A stretch of 64,000 nucleotides of DNA from the NCBI GenBank assembly GCA_964518335.1, contig CAZFDT010000024.1, positions 4,855-68,854 of the forward strand. Reading direction: 5' to 3'. The stretch is from CAZFDT01 sp964518335. Lineage in GTDB: Bacteria > Planctomycetota > Phycisphaerae > Phycisphaerales > Phycisphaeraceae. Position numbers and translations under genes: made by a program. Below the pieces are notes generated by a model. It was given only the letters and a program-made list of their open reading frames with translations. It was not told the origin of the DNA and made no database searches. Below, one piece after another: positions 51,957 to 61,156 of this stretch; positions within the stretch are counted from its first letter, which is position 1; each line of letters begins with the position of its first letter.

Positions 51957-51981
51957 GATACCGTCGAAATTCGACGGTATC
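51957..51981. promoter_or_regulatory. Perfect 12-bp inverted repeat, AbiEi-type operator
   Basis: GATACCGTCGAA and TTCGACGGTATC are perfect mirrors around a single A, ending 8 bp before the antitoxin ATG. AbiEi-family antitoxins repress their own operon by binding inverted repeats in this position. Confidence 0.7.
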
Positions 51982-51989
51982 ATGCAATA

Positions 51990-52426
51990 ATGCAGCGCCT
52001 CACCGAGATGGCTATCGAGAAAGCCGCGCCGGGTATCTTCACCCTAACCGAGGTGGCTGCCTGGCTGGGGGGTAGTTCGGATCGGCAGTTCAGCTCGATC
52101 TCCAGGGCCGTCACCGCGGGGGAGGTGGTGCGGGTACGCCGCGGGTTGTATTGCCTGGCCGCCCGCTACCTGTCCGACAAGGTGGACCCCCTGGCGCTGG
52201 CGCAGCGCCTCTATGGCCCCAGCTATCTCAGCCTGGAAACGGCGCCGGCCTGCCCACCGTGCCCGACGTGATCGACCTGCTGCGCACGCGCCTTGTTCGA
52301 GCGATCGCCCAACGGCTGGACGAGCCGGGCTTCGCCCTCGCTCCGCACGACCAGACGTTGCTGGCCCGCATGGGCATCACCTCCGCGATCCAGGCGGGCC
52401 TCACGAAACAGGTGCAGTTCGGCTGA
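51990..52426 (+). pseudogene. Truncated AbiEi-type antitoxin and tail fragment
   Basis: The first 85 residues match the AbiEi winged-helix antitoxin: AAWLGGSSDRQFSSISRAV, GEVVRVRRGLYCL and GPSYLSLETA. The frame then runs into low-complexity A-C-P-P-C-P-T and stops at 52271, where intact proteins continue for at least 100 residues. A second frame from about 52245 continues as DVIDLLRTRLVRAIAQRL...DEPGFALAPHD to 52426; it may be a remnant of the same or the following gene. The AbiEii toxin gene is missing. A frameshifting deletion is the simplest explanation. Confidence 0.7.
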
Positions 52427-52448
52427 CGCGACAACGTAAGGGGTCGAG

Positions 52449-54566
52449 ATGGCTGGGTCTGCCAAAGCCGCCAATGCGAATTCGAGCAAGGCCAAGACGA
52501 AGGCCTCGCCCACGTGGTCCTCGCTGACGTGGGACGACCTGGCGAGTTGGGCCGGAAACCGCAGCGTGCAGCGGGGCCGGGCGTACCAACGGCAGGGGCG
52601 CGTCAAGGACTTGGCGCAAAGCGCCGACGGCAAACTGCTGGCGACGGTGTCGGGAGGCAGTCGCTACACGACCTCGGTCTGGCTCACGTCGGCCCGCAGA
52701 CGCGCCGCACGGCTGGCCTCGCGCTGCACTTGCCCGGTCGGGTTCAGTGGCTGCAAGCACGCCGTGGCGGTCGTAGCGGCGTACCTCGATGCGCTGGCTC
52801 AGGGCACGTCGGTCCCCGCAGCCGATGATGACGATCCACGCTGGGCCCGTCTGGCTCGAGAGAACATCGAGGACGATGGCGACGATTATGATGAGGTCGA
52901 TCTCGACGATGAGGCCGCGCCGATCGCCTCGTCTGCACCCCGCCGCGCCTCCCCGGGGCGGCGGACGCGCAAGCAATGGGATAATCTGATCCGGGCGCAT
53001 CTTCAAGGCAAGCCTCAGCAGGAGTTGGCCGACCTGATCTGGTCGCTGACGGAGCGTTACCCCGAGATGCGAAGCGAGTTTCAGGAGCGTCTGGCGCTGG
53101 CCGAGCGCGATGTGGGTCGGCTCCTCGCCGAGGCGCGCTGCGAGATGCGCAGCGTCACCGAGGAGATCGGCTGGCAGAACCACTGGGACCACCAGGGCCA
53201 CTCGCCCGACTACACCCGGCTGCAGCGCCGCCTGGCGCGCCTGGCCGAGATGGGCCACTGCAACGAGGTGGCCGAACTGGGGCGCGAGCTGATCCGCCGC
53301 GGCGTGCAGCAGATCGAGCAGTCGCACGACGAAGGCGAGACCGCCATGGCCATGGGCGAATGCCTGACGACTGTGTTCGACGCGGTGAAGCGTTCGGACA
53401 TACCGACTGCCGACAAGATCATGTACGCCATCGACGCGGAGTTTCTCGATGACTACGGCCTGCTCGATGGAGCCTCAGGGAAGGTTCTCGACGCCCGCTG
53501 GTCGCGGGCCGACTGGTCGGCGGTGGCCGATCGACTCGCCCAGCGATTGAAGACCTTGCCGCCGGTCAAGAACGACGATGATTCCAGTCGGTACAGGCGC
53601 GATGACGTCAGCAACTGGCTGCTGCGGGCGTTGTGCTACGCCGGGCGAGATGGCGAACTGCTGGCTGTCTATGAGGACGAAGCGAGAAAGTCAGGCAGCT
53701 ACCAGCGGCTGGTCGATTACCTGCTGGAGCAGGGCCGGCTCGACGAGGCCCACCGCTGGGCGCACGAGGGCTTGGCAAATGTGCCGGAGCCATGGTATGG
53801 CATCGAGTCGTCGCTGATTGCGTCGCTGTGCGAGGTCGCACGTCGTCGGAGGCAGTGGGACATCGTCGCTGCGCATGCCGCCGCGGCGTTCTTCACGCAG
53901 CCCAGCCCCGGTGGGTTCACCACGCTCATCGCGGCAGCGAGGAAGGCCAAGTGCAGCGAGCAGGTGTACGCCATGGCGCGGGCGTTTCTCGAAACCGGCG
54001 TCGCGCCGGTCCGCATCGTCGATAACAAGGGGAAGCTGTCGTGGACCACGGTCGCCGGCTGGCCGCTGCAGATGCCCGATTACCTGACGCCTCGACCCGT
54101 GCGGACCTTGGCCGCACCCGACCAGCCCCGACCGCATTACGACGTGCTGATGGAACTGGCCATCGACCAGAAGCGCCCCGATGAGGTGCTGCAGTGGTAC
54201 GACAAGCTCACTGCAACGACGCCCGCCGCCCGGCAAGGCTGGGCCCCTGGGGGTATCGGCCAGCTCGGCTACGACGACCGCATCGCCCAGGCCCTCGCCG
54301 CCACCCACACCGACCGCGCCCTGGCGATCTACCGCCGCGGCCTCGACGCCAACCTCCCCCACGCCGACCCCCGCGCCTACGACACCTGCGCCCACTACCT
54401 CCGCAAGATCAGGCCCATCCTCCACGCCGTCGGCCGCGACGACGACTGGGCCAGACTCCTGGCCGATATCCGCCTCCATTACCGCAACCGCCCCCGCTTC
54501 ATGGAGATCCTCGACCGCTTCGACGGCCGCACCATCGTCCAATCGCAGAAAGCCACCCGCCGTTGA
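52449..54566 (+). CDS. SWIM zinc-finger protein
   Basis: A 705-residue protein with an N-terminal SWIM domain at about residues 90-105 (SRCTCPVGFSGCKHAVAVV; C-x-C...C-x-H). An acidic, Ala-rich linker and a long helical repeat region follow, with TPR-like motifs (LAYIAAYLDAL-type, YRRGLDANLPHADPRAYDTC). SWIM domains bind DNA or proteins and in bacteria are frequently fused to, or next to, Snf2 ATPases, as here. It may be the targeting subunit for the helicase. ATG 52449 has AAGGGG upstream. It is intact and long, unlike the AbiEi relic before it. Confidence 0.85.
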   Translation: MAGSAKAANANSSKAKTKASPTWSSLTWDDLASWAGNRSVQRGRAYQRQGRVKDLAQSADGKLLATVSGGSRYTTSVWLTSARRRAARLASRCTCPVGFSGCKHAVAVVAAYLDALAQGTSVPAADDDDPRWARLARENIEDDGDDYDEVDLDDEAAPIASSAPRRASPGRRTRKQWDNLIRAHLQGKPQQELADLIWSLTERYPEMRSEFQERLALAERDVGRLLAEARCEMRSVTEEIGWQNHWDHQGHSPDYTRLQRRLARLAEMGHCNEVAELGRELIRRGVQQIEQSHDEGETAMAMGECLTTVFDAVKRSDIPTADKIMYAIDAEFLDDYGLLDGASGKVLDARWSRADWSAVADRLAQRLKTLPPVKNDDDSSRYRRDDVSNWLLRALCYAGRDGELLAVYEDEARKSGSYQRLVDYLLEQGRLDEAHRWAHEGLANVPEPWYGIESSLIASLCEVARRRRQWDIVAAHAAAAFFTQPSPGGFTTLIAAARKAKCSEQVYAMARAFLETGVAPVRIVDNKGKLSWTTVAGWPLQMPDYLTPRPVRTLAAPDQPRPHYDVLMELAIDQKRPDEVLQWYDKLTATTPAARQGWAPGGIGQLGYDDRIAQALAATHTDRALAIYRRGLDANLPHADPRAYDTCAHYLRKIRPILHAVGRDDDWARLLADIRLHYRNRPRFMEILDRFDGRTIVQSQKATRR

Positions 54567-54598
54567 TTGAGCACCCATCTCAATAGACCGAGACGAGC

Positions 54599-55771
54599 TT
54601 ACGCCAGCCATGACTGCTGATCGAGATGATCCCACGCGACGACGGTCACGTCTTGGCGAACCTGATCGGCTTCGCCGCCGTGGATCAGGAATCGTTGAAC
54701 CCGGCGATGGTCAGTCAGCAACCTGGCGGCGCGGCCGGTCGTGCGCAGCATGTCCTCGGTGACGGTCGTCCCCGCCTTGACTTCGATCACCTGAAGGCGG
54801 TCGCCATGGTCCACGACGACATCGGCTTCACGACCATGTTGATCGCGCAGGAAATACAGCCCGGAGTTTTCGCCGCGGTTCATACGGTGCTTGAGGATCT
54901 CGGTGACCACCCACGACTCGAAGATCGCCCCGCGCAGCGGGTGGTTGCGCAACTGCTCGGCGGTGCGAATGCCCAGCAGCCAGCACGTTAACCCGGTGTC
55001 GTAGAAGTGCAGCTTGGGCATCTTGACCAGGCGTTTGCCGATGTTGGCGTGGTACGGCGGCAGCCGGAACGCCACAAAACTGGTTTCCAGGATCGACAGC
55101 CACGCCTTGGCGGTCACGTGTGAGACCCCCGCGTCGTTGCCCAGAGCGGTGAGATTGAGCAGTTGTCCGGTGCGGCCGGCACACAACTCCAGAAACCGCT
55201 GAAAGGCAGCCAGGTCGCCGATGTTGGTGATCGTCCGCACATCGCGTTCCACGTAAGTGGCCACGTAGGACGCGATCCAGTCGACGGGACTGACGCCGCG
55301 ATCGAAGATGGCGGGGTATCCGCCCGTGAGCAGCGCCTGGTCGAGTGTGTCCGGGTGATGCTCGAACCGGCGAGCTTCGGGCCGCGACAGCGGCAGCAGG
55401 TGCAGCACCGCGGTGCGGCCGGCCAACGATTGACTGACCGAGGCCAGCAGCATGAGGTTCTGCGATCCGGTGAGGACCCATCGGCCCGGCGCGGGGACCT
55501 CGTCAATCATACTCTGCAGGTAAGACAACAGGTCCGGGCATCGCTGCACCTCGTCAATGATCGCCCCGTTCGCGTAGTCAGCCAGGAACGCCCGCGGATC
55601 ATTCCGGGCAAAATCGCGAATATCGGGCCTCTCCAGCGTGACGTAGGGATGGCCGGAAAACAGAGCCCGGCACATCGTACTCTTACCGCTCTGGCGTGGA
55701 CCAGTGATGGTCACCGCCGGGAAAGAGTCGGCCAACTGTAGGACCTTGCTGGCCATATCGCGGGAGATCAT
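54599..55771 (-). CDS. AAA ATPase with DUF4143 domain
   Basis: A 390-residue protein. The Walker A is TITGPRQSGKSTM (about residue 22), Walker B lies in GAIIDEVQRCPDLL, and sensor-1 in WVLTGSQNLMLL. It ends in the DUF4143 region (LLNLTALGNDAGVSHVTAKAWLSIL, the LHFYDTGLTCWLLGI signature and a nuclease-like DVVVDHGDRLQVIEVKAG). These proteins are widespread, often mobile, and of unknown role. ATG 55771 starts at the conserved N-terminus. A short perfect palindrome lies upstream. Confidence 0.9.
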   Translation of the reverse strand: MISRDMASKVLQLADSFPAVTITGPRQSGKSTMCRALFSGHPYVTLERPDIRDFARNDPRAFLADYANGAIIDEVQRCPDLLSYLQSMIDEVPAPGRWVLTGSQNLMLLASVSQSLAGRTAVLHLLPLSRPEARRFEHHPDTLDQALLTGGYPAIFDRGVSPVDWIASYVATYVERDVRTITNIGDLAAFQRFLELCAGRTGQLLNLTALGNDAGVSHVTAKAWLSILETSFVAFRLPPYHANIGKRLVKMPKLHFYDTGLTCWLLGIRTAEQLRNHPLRGAIFESWVVTEILKHRMNRGENSGLYFLRDQHGREADVVVDHGDRLQVIEVKAGTTVTEDMLRTTGRAARLLTDHRRVQRFLIHGGEADQVRQDVTVVAWDHLDQQSWLA

Positions 55772-55801
55772 GCCTGGATGATACCCGATCTTGGACAAGT
55801 T

Positions 55802-55816
55802 GAAAGTTGAACTTTC
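55802..55816. promoter_or_regulatory. 15-bp palindrome upstream of DUF4143 gene
   Basis: GAAAGTT, a central G, and AACTTTC form a perfect palindrome 31 bp before the ATPase start. It is a candidate operator with no known binder. Confidence 0.4.
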
Positions 55817-55930
55817 CTATTTCTCAATAGCCGTCTAGCCGAACCTCGCCGACGCCCGCAAGCCGTGCGCAATTAGCGCAAGGCCAGCGGTGATCTGACA
55901 CATCCGCCCGCCGCAAAGGTTGATTGCGTC

Positions 55931-56560
55931 GTGGGTATGAATCATGCTGAAGGCATGGCCGGTCCCAGTCGCACCCATATCGCGCGGGAGAACCGCAACC
56001 TGCTTCGTCGCTGGCAGCAGTTCCGCGTGACGGCAGCGTATGTCGCCGCGGAGTTGGCGAAAGTCCCGTGGGTGGAGCGTGTGGCGATCATCGGGTCAGC
56101 CGCGTCGCCACTGGTCAAGGAAGTGCCGCGCTTCCGCGAGTACCGGCAGGCCGGGATCGAGCTTTGGCACGAGTGCCACGACCTCGACCTGGCGGTGTGG
56201 GTCAGCGCGTTGAGCGACCTGCGGCCACTGCAGCGCGCACGCATCGAGGGGCTTAGACGGGCGGCCCGCGAACGCGACATCACCTTCGCCCATCACCAGG
56301 TCGAGATGTTCCTGCTCGACGCCACGGCCGACAGCCACCTCGGCCGCGTCTGCACGTTCAAACAATGTCCCAAAGCCGGCAAGCGCGAGTGCCTCGTCCC
56401 GCACTGCGGCGAGCACGCCTTCCTCAAGCAGGTGCAAGGCTTCACGTGGCGAGCGAGCAACCTGGCTGCCGACCGGCACGTGGTGCTGTACAACCCGGCG
56501 GCCGAGCCGCCGATCGTGCCGGACCCGACCAGGTTCGACGATGAGGCAAGGGCAACGTGA
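55931..56560 (+). CDS. Nucleotidyltransferase-like protein of unknown function
   Basis: A 209-residue protein. The strand-turn VERVAIIGSAASPL near residue 55 and the following ECHDLDLAVWVSAL near 88 give a GS...DxD-like arrangement reminiscent of MNT-type nucleotidyltransferases. Further on are a four-Cys/His cluster (CTFKQCPKAGKREC...HCGEH), probably zinc-binding, and a basic middle. No exact family is recognised. The GTG at 55931 or ATG at 55937 are possible starts. It lies between the DUF4143 gene (divergent) and the integrase gene (convergent). Confidence 0.6.
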   Translation: MGMNHAEGMAGPSRTHIARENRNLLRRWQQFRVTAAYVAAELAKVPWVERVAIIGSAASPLVKEVPRFREYRQAGIELWHECHDLDLAVWVSALSDLRPLQRARIEGLRRAARERDITFAHHQVEMFLLDATADSHLGRVCTFKQCPKAGKRECLVPHCGEHAFLKQVQGFTWRASNLAADRHVVLYNPAAEPPIVPDPTRFDDEARAT

Positions 56561-56584
56561 CCATGGCTACGAACCGTCACAGCA

Positions 56585-57775
56585 TCAAACCGACGCAGCC
56601 TCGGCATTCACGGGGCTGGCGGCGGTGAGCGATACCTCCGCCTGCGCGGCGCGATCGTGGGCCAACGTGGGGCGACCGGCGGCGGCGTGGGCGAAGTGGG
56701 TGTCGGTAACCTGCAGGTAGTGGCGCATGGCGACGGGCTGGGTGTTGCCGATCCAGGCGCAGACGACGTGCAGCGGGTATTGTTCGGCCAGTTCGGTCTC
56801 GCGGGTGCTGCGCAGGTTCTGGAACAGCTTGGGCCACGGCTTGAGCCCGGCCTGTCGAATGATGCGCAGCAGGTGCGTGCGGAGGTTGACATTGCGCAGG
56901 CGATAGCGGTTGATCACGCGTTTCGTGCCGGGTCTTGCTGCCTCGAATACCTCGCGCAGGGGCGCCAGCAGTTCGGGGAACAGCGGGACCATGCGCGACT
57001 CGCCGCCGGGGTGGTGCTCGGTCTTGGGGCTGTGGACGAGGATGCGGCCGCGCTCCCAGTCCACGTCGGCCCACTGCAGCGCCAGGTGCTCCGAAGGGCA
57101 GCGCAGCCCGCCGAAGCGGCTGAGGGCGAAGATCAATCGCCACTCGGCGTCGGGGCAGGCGTCGAGTACCTGCTGGGCCTCGTCGCGCGTGATGAAGTAC
57201 ATGCGGCTGGGGTTTGAGCGCACCGCGACCTTGAGGTCGGCGAACGGATTCCGCTCGATGATGTTCTTGCGGACCGCAGCATGGAAAAACTGCTTGGCGA
57301 CTCCGCAGCGACGGCGGACGGTGTTGTCGGCCAGGTTCTGCTTCTTGAGGAACAGCCGCCACTCGTCGGCGTGACCGGGGGTGATCTCGCGTAGCGTTGT
57401 GTTGGGGCCGAAGTGTGCAATCAGGCATCGTCGGGTGTGGCGATATACCTCGTGTGTCGTGGGTTTGGTGTCGCTGCGGCTCTTGATGTAGCCATCGAGG
57501 AACGGCTGCAGCAGCACGTCGGTCCGTTCGGCGACGAGACCCACATTCGCCAGCTTGTCCACGAGCGAGCTGTCGAGGCTGTTGACCCAACGACGAACAT
57601 CACCATCGGGTTCCTCGCCGTTGCGTGCGGCAAGTACTAACGATTCCACGTACAGCTTGACGCGGTCGGCGACGCGCTGCGACACCACGCCCAGGCGGAT
57701 GGTGCGACGTGCCCCGAGGCGGTCGATAAATTGGATGAGGCGATGGCCGTTGGCCTGTCGAACAATGCTTGCCAT
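56585..57775 (-). CDS. Tyrosine recombinase/phage-type integrase
   Basis: A 396-residue integrase. The N-terminal SAM-like core-binding domain includes VYRHTRRCLIAHFGPNTTL and TPGHADEWRLFLKKQN. The catalytic domain begins YFITRDEAQQVLD. The first Arg lies in SRFGGLRCPSEHL, the Lys in HSPKTEHH, the second Arg motif in LFQNLRSTRETEL (Asn where many have His), then HVVCAWIG and the nucleophile Tyr in AMRHYLQVTD. ATG 57775 was chosen for GAGGAAGGA upstream and because upstream residues are not conserved. It should catalyse excision and integration of the element. Confidence 0.92.
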   Translation of the reverse strand: MASIVRQANGHRLIQFIDRLGARRTIRLGVVSQRVADRVKLYVESLVLAARNGEEPDGDVRRWVNSLDSSLVDKLANVGLVAERTDVLLQPFLDGYIKSRSDTKPTTHEVYRHTRRCLIAHFGPNTTLREITPGHADEWRLFLKKQNLADNTVRRRCGVAKQFFHAAVRKNIIERNPFADLKVAVRSNPSRMYFITRDEAQQVLDACPDAEWRLIFALSRFGGLRCPSEHLALQWADVDWERGRILVHSPKTEHHPGGESRMVPLFPELLAPLREVFEAARPGTKRVINRYRLRNVNLRTHLLRIIRQAGLKPWPKLFQNLRSTRETELAEQYPLHVVCAWIGNTQPVAMRHYLQVTDTHFAHAAAGRPTLAHDRAAQAEVSLTAASPVNAEAASV

Positions 57776-57791
57776 AACGTCTGGTCCTTCC

Positions 57792-58205
57792 TCAACCGCC
57801 CGCGATGTGCGGACGGGTGTTGCCATCAGGGCGATCAGTGGCCCTGAAGTCAAGGCGTTTCTGGACAGAATGCGGCGGCGGCTCATCAACCTGCACGCTC
57901 ACGATGGTGGCGCCGAACGTGGCCTTGACCCGCTTGACGAGGAGCAGGTCGTCGAGGGCCACGCCGGCGTGGGTAAGTAGGTCCCGCTCGCTTGACGTGC
58001 ATGCTGGCGTTTCACGCCATGACGGCGGCCCTGGTGCCAGCAGGGCCAGCAAGTCGGCCTCATGCGCGGCGATAGCCTGGGCCAATGCCGGCGTCACCCG
58101 CGATCGCGGCCGATAGAGCACGCGGTCGCCGGATGCTCGAACCTCCACGCCCTTTCGACAGAGGTCGACCAGCAGGGCCGCTGCAGCAGATGAGGGATGA
58201 GTCAC
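57792..58205 (-). CDS. TubC N-terminal docking-domain-like protein
   Basis: A 137-residue protein. The N-terminal 60 residues follow the TubC_N pattern: a leucine helix (AALLVDLCRKGVEVRASG), a basic beta-hairpin (RVLYRPRSRV) and a second helix (ALAQAIAAHEADLLALL). The C-terminal half is hydrophilic with no recognised motif. In polyketide systems this domain docks subunits; in mobile elements, as here, its role is unclear. The GTG at 58205 overlaps the primase stop as GTGA and has GGAG nine bases upstream, so it is translationally coupled. Confidence 0.65.
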   Translation of the reverse strand: MTHPSSAAAALLVDLCRKGVEVRASGDRVLYRPRSRVTPALAQAIAAHEADLLALLAPGPPSWRETPACTSSERDLLTHAGVALDDLLLVKRVKATFGATIVSVQVDEPPPHSVQKRLDFRATDRPDGNTRPHIAGG

Positions 58206-60580
58206 GATGTGACGCTCCATTCTTCGACTCGGCCGTTGTCTGGAGCTGCCACGCCGTTGAGTACGAACAGTTTCGACGGTCGGCCGCCCTTGCCGCTCGG
58301 CGCCTTGGTCTCGAAGCGGCCCCACCCGGCTTCCGCGAACTGCGCCAACTCGCGGAGCGAATCGTCGGTGCTCTTTAGTGAACGCTGCCGCTGCCAGTCG
58401 CGGACACTGACCGATCCCCCCTGTCGGAGAATCGCCTCAAGCGCCCGGCGATGCTGGCCCTGCTCATCGGTCTCATCGATCTCGGCATAGACGCGACGCG
58501 CCTCCTGGCCGAACCAGCTCGTGAGTGCAATCGCCGACACGATGCTGCCCTGGTCAACCTGATGCGACGACTCGAGCGTCGAGTCGTCGGCGGCCCAGCG
58601 CGCCATGTGAATGACAAGCGCAAACCTGGCGGTGTAGCTTTCGAGCTTCGACCAGGCTGACGACAGCTCGCTCTCCAGCTCGACCTGTTCGCGGGCATGG
58701 GCGTTATAGAACTCGATCCACACCGCCTTGGCCGCTGCAGTGAGCGGCAGGATCACCGCCTCGGGCACGTTATCGGCGTTGGTCTGCATGGGTACGTCGT
58801 ACAGGCGGTCCATGACCGCACGCACCGCCTCCTCCGTGTCAGGGTCGATGCACGCCTCGGTCCACTGCTTGGCGGTGCGCAGCGGCTTGGCCAGCAGCAC
58901 CCGCGCGGCGAGGCCGCTGTCGCGGTGCTCCTGGTCGAACGTACGTTTGAGGATGCCCGGCTGAATGCCGCCGCAGATGCTCACCGACGCCTGGGGCACG
59001 TAGATCATGCTCGGGTTCGACCATTTGCGATCCACCACCACCGGCTGCGCGGTGTGCATCGACAGCCAATTGGCCGCGTCGGTGCCGCCCTTGCCCCCGG
59101 CGTAACGGTCGAACGAGCCGAACCACCCCGCCAGTTCGTCACGGGCCACCAGCAAGCCGCGCGGGTTGGCTAACAGCAGCGGCGCCAGCGCCTCGACCGT
59201 CGTATCGCCGACGATGAAGCGTTGGCCCTGCGGGGCTTTGGGTTCCGGCGGCGGATCGCCCTGGTCGCGCTTCGAGCGCTTCCATGCCGCCATCGCCTTG
59301 TCGAAGTGCAGCTTCTCGAGGTTGTACGTCTCCGTGGCGTTCTGGTGCTGAACCAGCGCGGCCGCCTGGCGGCGTCGGGCGGGCGACAACGCGAGATCGA
59401 AGGCAGGCGTCTTGGCGGTGCCGCTCTCGCCGACGATTGCCGACCACACGATGGCTGGCTCGGTCCACCCACGCTTGAGTTCGATCCGGCGCGTGTTGCC
59501 GATCGCAGCGGCGAGCGAACTCAGCAGCGGCAGCGCGATGTACGACGGGTCGCAACCGATCGCCACGGCCCCTTGCTCGATGAACGACCGCACCGGCTCT
59601 GGAAACGCCCAGGTCGGCATCGGAGCACGAACGCCAGTCGTCGCGGACGGCGCCGAGACGCTCAGTTCGTCGTCGGTATCGGGCGGCGTGGTCGCAAGCG
59701 ATTCGATCCACGCGCGGATGGTCTGGTCACTGTCCCCCGCCGCACGGCGATGCGCCACGGCGTCGGCGATGTCCTCGCCCTCCGCCAGCGCCATGCCCTC
59801 GTCGCCGACATCAGCCACTTCCACCATTGCGGGCGGTTCAAGACTGGCGAGCAACCTGGCGACGTGCTGCGCATACGCCGCTCCGGCCTCGTCGGCGTCC
59901 GGTAGGATCACGACGCGCTTGCCCGCCAACGGGGACCAGTCGGCTTTGGCTGCACTCTGGCTCCCATGCGGTGACGTGGTGGCAGTCAGGCCCACCGATC
60001 GCACTGCGTCCGCAGCCTTCTCGCCCTCGCACACATAGACACACTCGGCGGCGGCAAGCTCGGTCAGTGCGTACAGCGGTCGCGGCGCCGGCATACCGCC
60101 CAGCACCCAGCTCGATGTGTCGCCGCTGTCGATTCGACTGATCGGGCGGATGTCCTTCCCGCCGGGCTTGTCCCACCGGGCGATCAACCCGACTGGACAA
60201 CCATCCTGATCGGTGTAGGTCCACACATGCGACGTTTGGCCAAGATGACGCCGCAGCGAAGCCAGCGCGTCTGCGGCGGATGCAAACGTCGGCCTGCCAA
60301 CTGAGCGTCCGATGGAGGCGACGCTCCCATTGTTGCGCGGCGGCATCAGGTCGGACATACTCAGCCCCAACGCGCGGGTGATGGCCAACGCCTCGCAACC
60401 GGCATGACAATTGAGCAAGGCTCTGCCATCGTCGCCGACGCCGATTGACAGACTGGGGTGACGGTCATCGTGGGCTTGACAGCGTGCGATCCACCCGCCC
60501 TTGGTGGGCTTCGCCGGATGGCCGAGGGCACGGCAGGCGTCGAGGACGCGATCCACTGGCGGACGCGAATCAGCGGTCAT
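58202..60580 (-). CDS. Primase-helicase with CHC2 zinc finger, Toprim and DUF3987
   Basis: A 792-residue multidomain replication protein. There is an N-terminal zinc finger (ARCQAHDDRHPSLSI, NCHAGC) and a Toprim-like domain with VYVCEGEKAADA and VVILPDADEAG near residues 200-250. A DUF3987/P-loop helicase region from about 350 has the loop IVGESGTAKTPAF and a later KSNPSMIYVPQ-type core. It should prime and unwind element DNA. ATG 60580 overlaps the upstream excisionase-like gene by 11 bp. Confidence 0.85.
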   Translation of the reverse strand: MTADSRPPVDRVLDACRALGHPAKPTKGGWIARCQAHDDRHPSLSIGVGDDGRALLNCHAGCEALAITRALGLSMSDLMPPRNNGSVASIGRSVGRPTFASAADALASLRRHLGQTSHVWTYTDQDGCPVGLIARWDKPGGKDIRPISRIDSGDTSSWVLGGMPAPRPLYALTELAAAECVYVCEGEKAADAVRSVGLTATTSPHGSQSAAKADWSPLAGKRVVILPDADEAGAAYAQHVARLLASLEPPAMVEVADVGDEGMALAEGEDIADAVAHRRAAGDSDQTIRAWIESLATTPPDTDDELSVSAPSATTGVRAPMPTWAFPEPVRSFIEQGAVAIGCDPSYIALPLLSSLAAAIGNTRRIELKRGWTEPAIVWSAIVGESGTAKTPAFDLALSPARRRQAAALVQHQNATETYNLEKLHFDKAMAAWKRSKRDQGDPPPEPKAPQGQRFIVGDTTVEALAPLLLANPRGLLVARDELAGWFGSFDRYAGGKGGTDAANWLSMHTAQPVVVDRKWSNPSMIYVPQASVSICGGIQPGILKRTFDQEHRDSGLAARVLLAKPLRTAKQWTEACIDPDTEEAVRAVMDRLYDVPMQTNADNVPEAVILPLTAAAKAVWIEFYNAHAREQVELESELSSAWSKLESYTARFALVIHMARWAADDSTLESSHQVDQGSIVSAIALTSWFGQEARRVYAEIDETDEQGQHRRALEAILRQGGSVSVRDWQRQRSLKSTDDSLRELAQFAEAGWGRFETKAPSGKGGRPSKLFVLNGVAAPDNGRVEEWSVTS

Positions 60581-60806
60581 GGCCACCCTCCTTTTGTCGA
60601 TCGACCCATGCCTGCAGGTCGCGTGGGTCGTAGCGCACCGCCCGGCCGATGCGCAGGCACGGCACATCGCCCCGTTGCGTGAGCGACCACAGCAGACGCG
60701 GTGAGATGCTCAGGGCTTGCGCAGCCTGCCTCGCGTTGATGAGCAAGGCGGGTACAGGTGGCGGCGACACGGCCACGTCTCGGGGTTGAGGCAGCCAGTC
60801 AGGCAT
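60570..60806 (-). CDS. AlpA/MerR-type small HTH protein (excisionase-like)
   Basis: A 78-residue protein. A winged-helix excisionase pattern is clear: LLINARQAAQALSISPRLLWSLTQRGDVPCLRIGRAVRYDPRDLQAWVDR. Such proteins bind att sites and the integrase, or regulate element genes. It overlaps both neighbours (8 bp upstream, 11 bp downstream), so translation is coupled. Confidence 0.85.
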   Translation of the reverse strand: MPDWLPQPRDVAVSPPPVPALLINARQAAQALSISPRLLWSLTQRGDVPCLRIGRAVRYDPRDLQAWVDRQKEGGHDR

Positions 60807-61026
60807 GGGTCACCTCCGGTTCCGCCGCGAGGGTTTGGCTAGTCGCCCGTCCGCGGCGTCGCAGCGCGGCGGCGATCGTGTCGAGATAGCTCGCGGGGAT
60901 CAGCCGCCGCCCGGCGACGATCGGGCACAAGTCGTCTCGCAGTTCACGTCGGTAGAACAGGTCGGAAATGTCGCGCGGCCGGGCACCGAGCCGACGGGCC
61001 GCTTCGGAAACGGAGAGTTGCTGCAT
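60799..61026 (-). CDS. Second small HTH protein
   Basis: A 75-residue protein beginning MQQLSVSEAARRLGARPRDI at the chosen ATG (61026), followed by FYRRELRDDLCPIVAGRRLIP and a basic tail. The pattern is again excisionase/MerR-like (helix-turn-helix followed by a wing with R-x-L-I-P). It overlaps the next gene by 8 bp. The pairing of two such proteins is typical of this kind of element as I recall. Confidence 0.78.
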   Translation of the reverse strand: MQQLSVSEAARRLGARPRDISDLFYRRELRDDLCPIVAGRRLIPASYLDTIAAALRRRGRATSQTLAAEPEVTHA

Positions 61027-61156
61027 GATGCAAGCCCCTGCACACGGGTGTGTGATGAGGATCGCCACCGCGGCGGCCCTCTACTGGAAACAGGGGCGAT
61101 TGCGTGAACAGAATCCGGGAATGGCGTGAACTTCTCGCGGGAATCAGCGGGAAACT

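Noticed and set aside
44106..57775. tRNA-Val as the attachment site of the integrase element
   Set aside because: The integrase gene is more than 12 kb away, several unrelated genes lie between, and no repeat of the tRNA 3' end was seen. Possible but unsupported.
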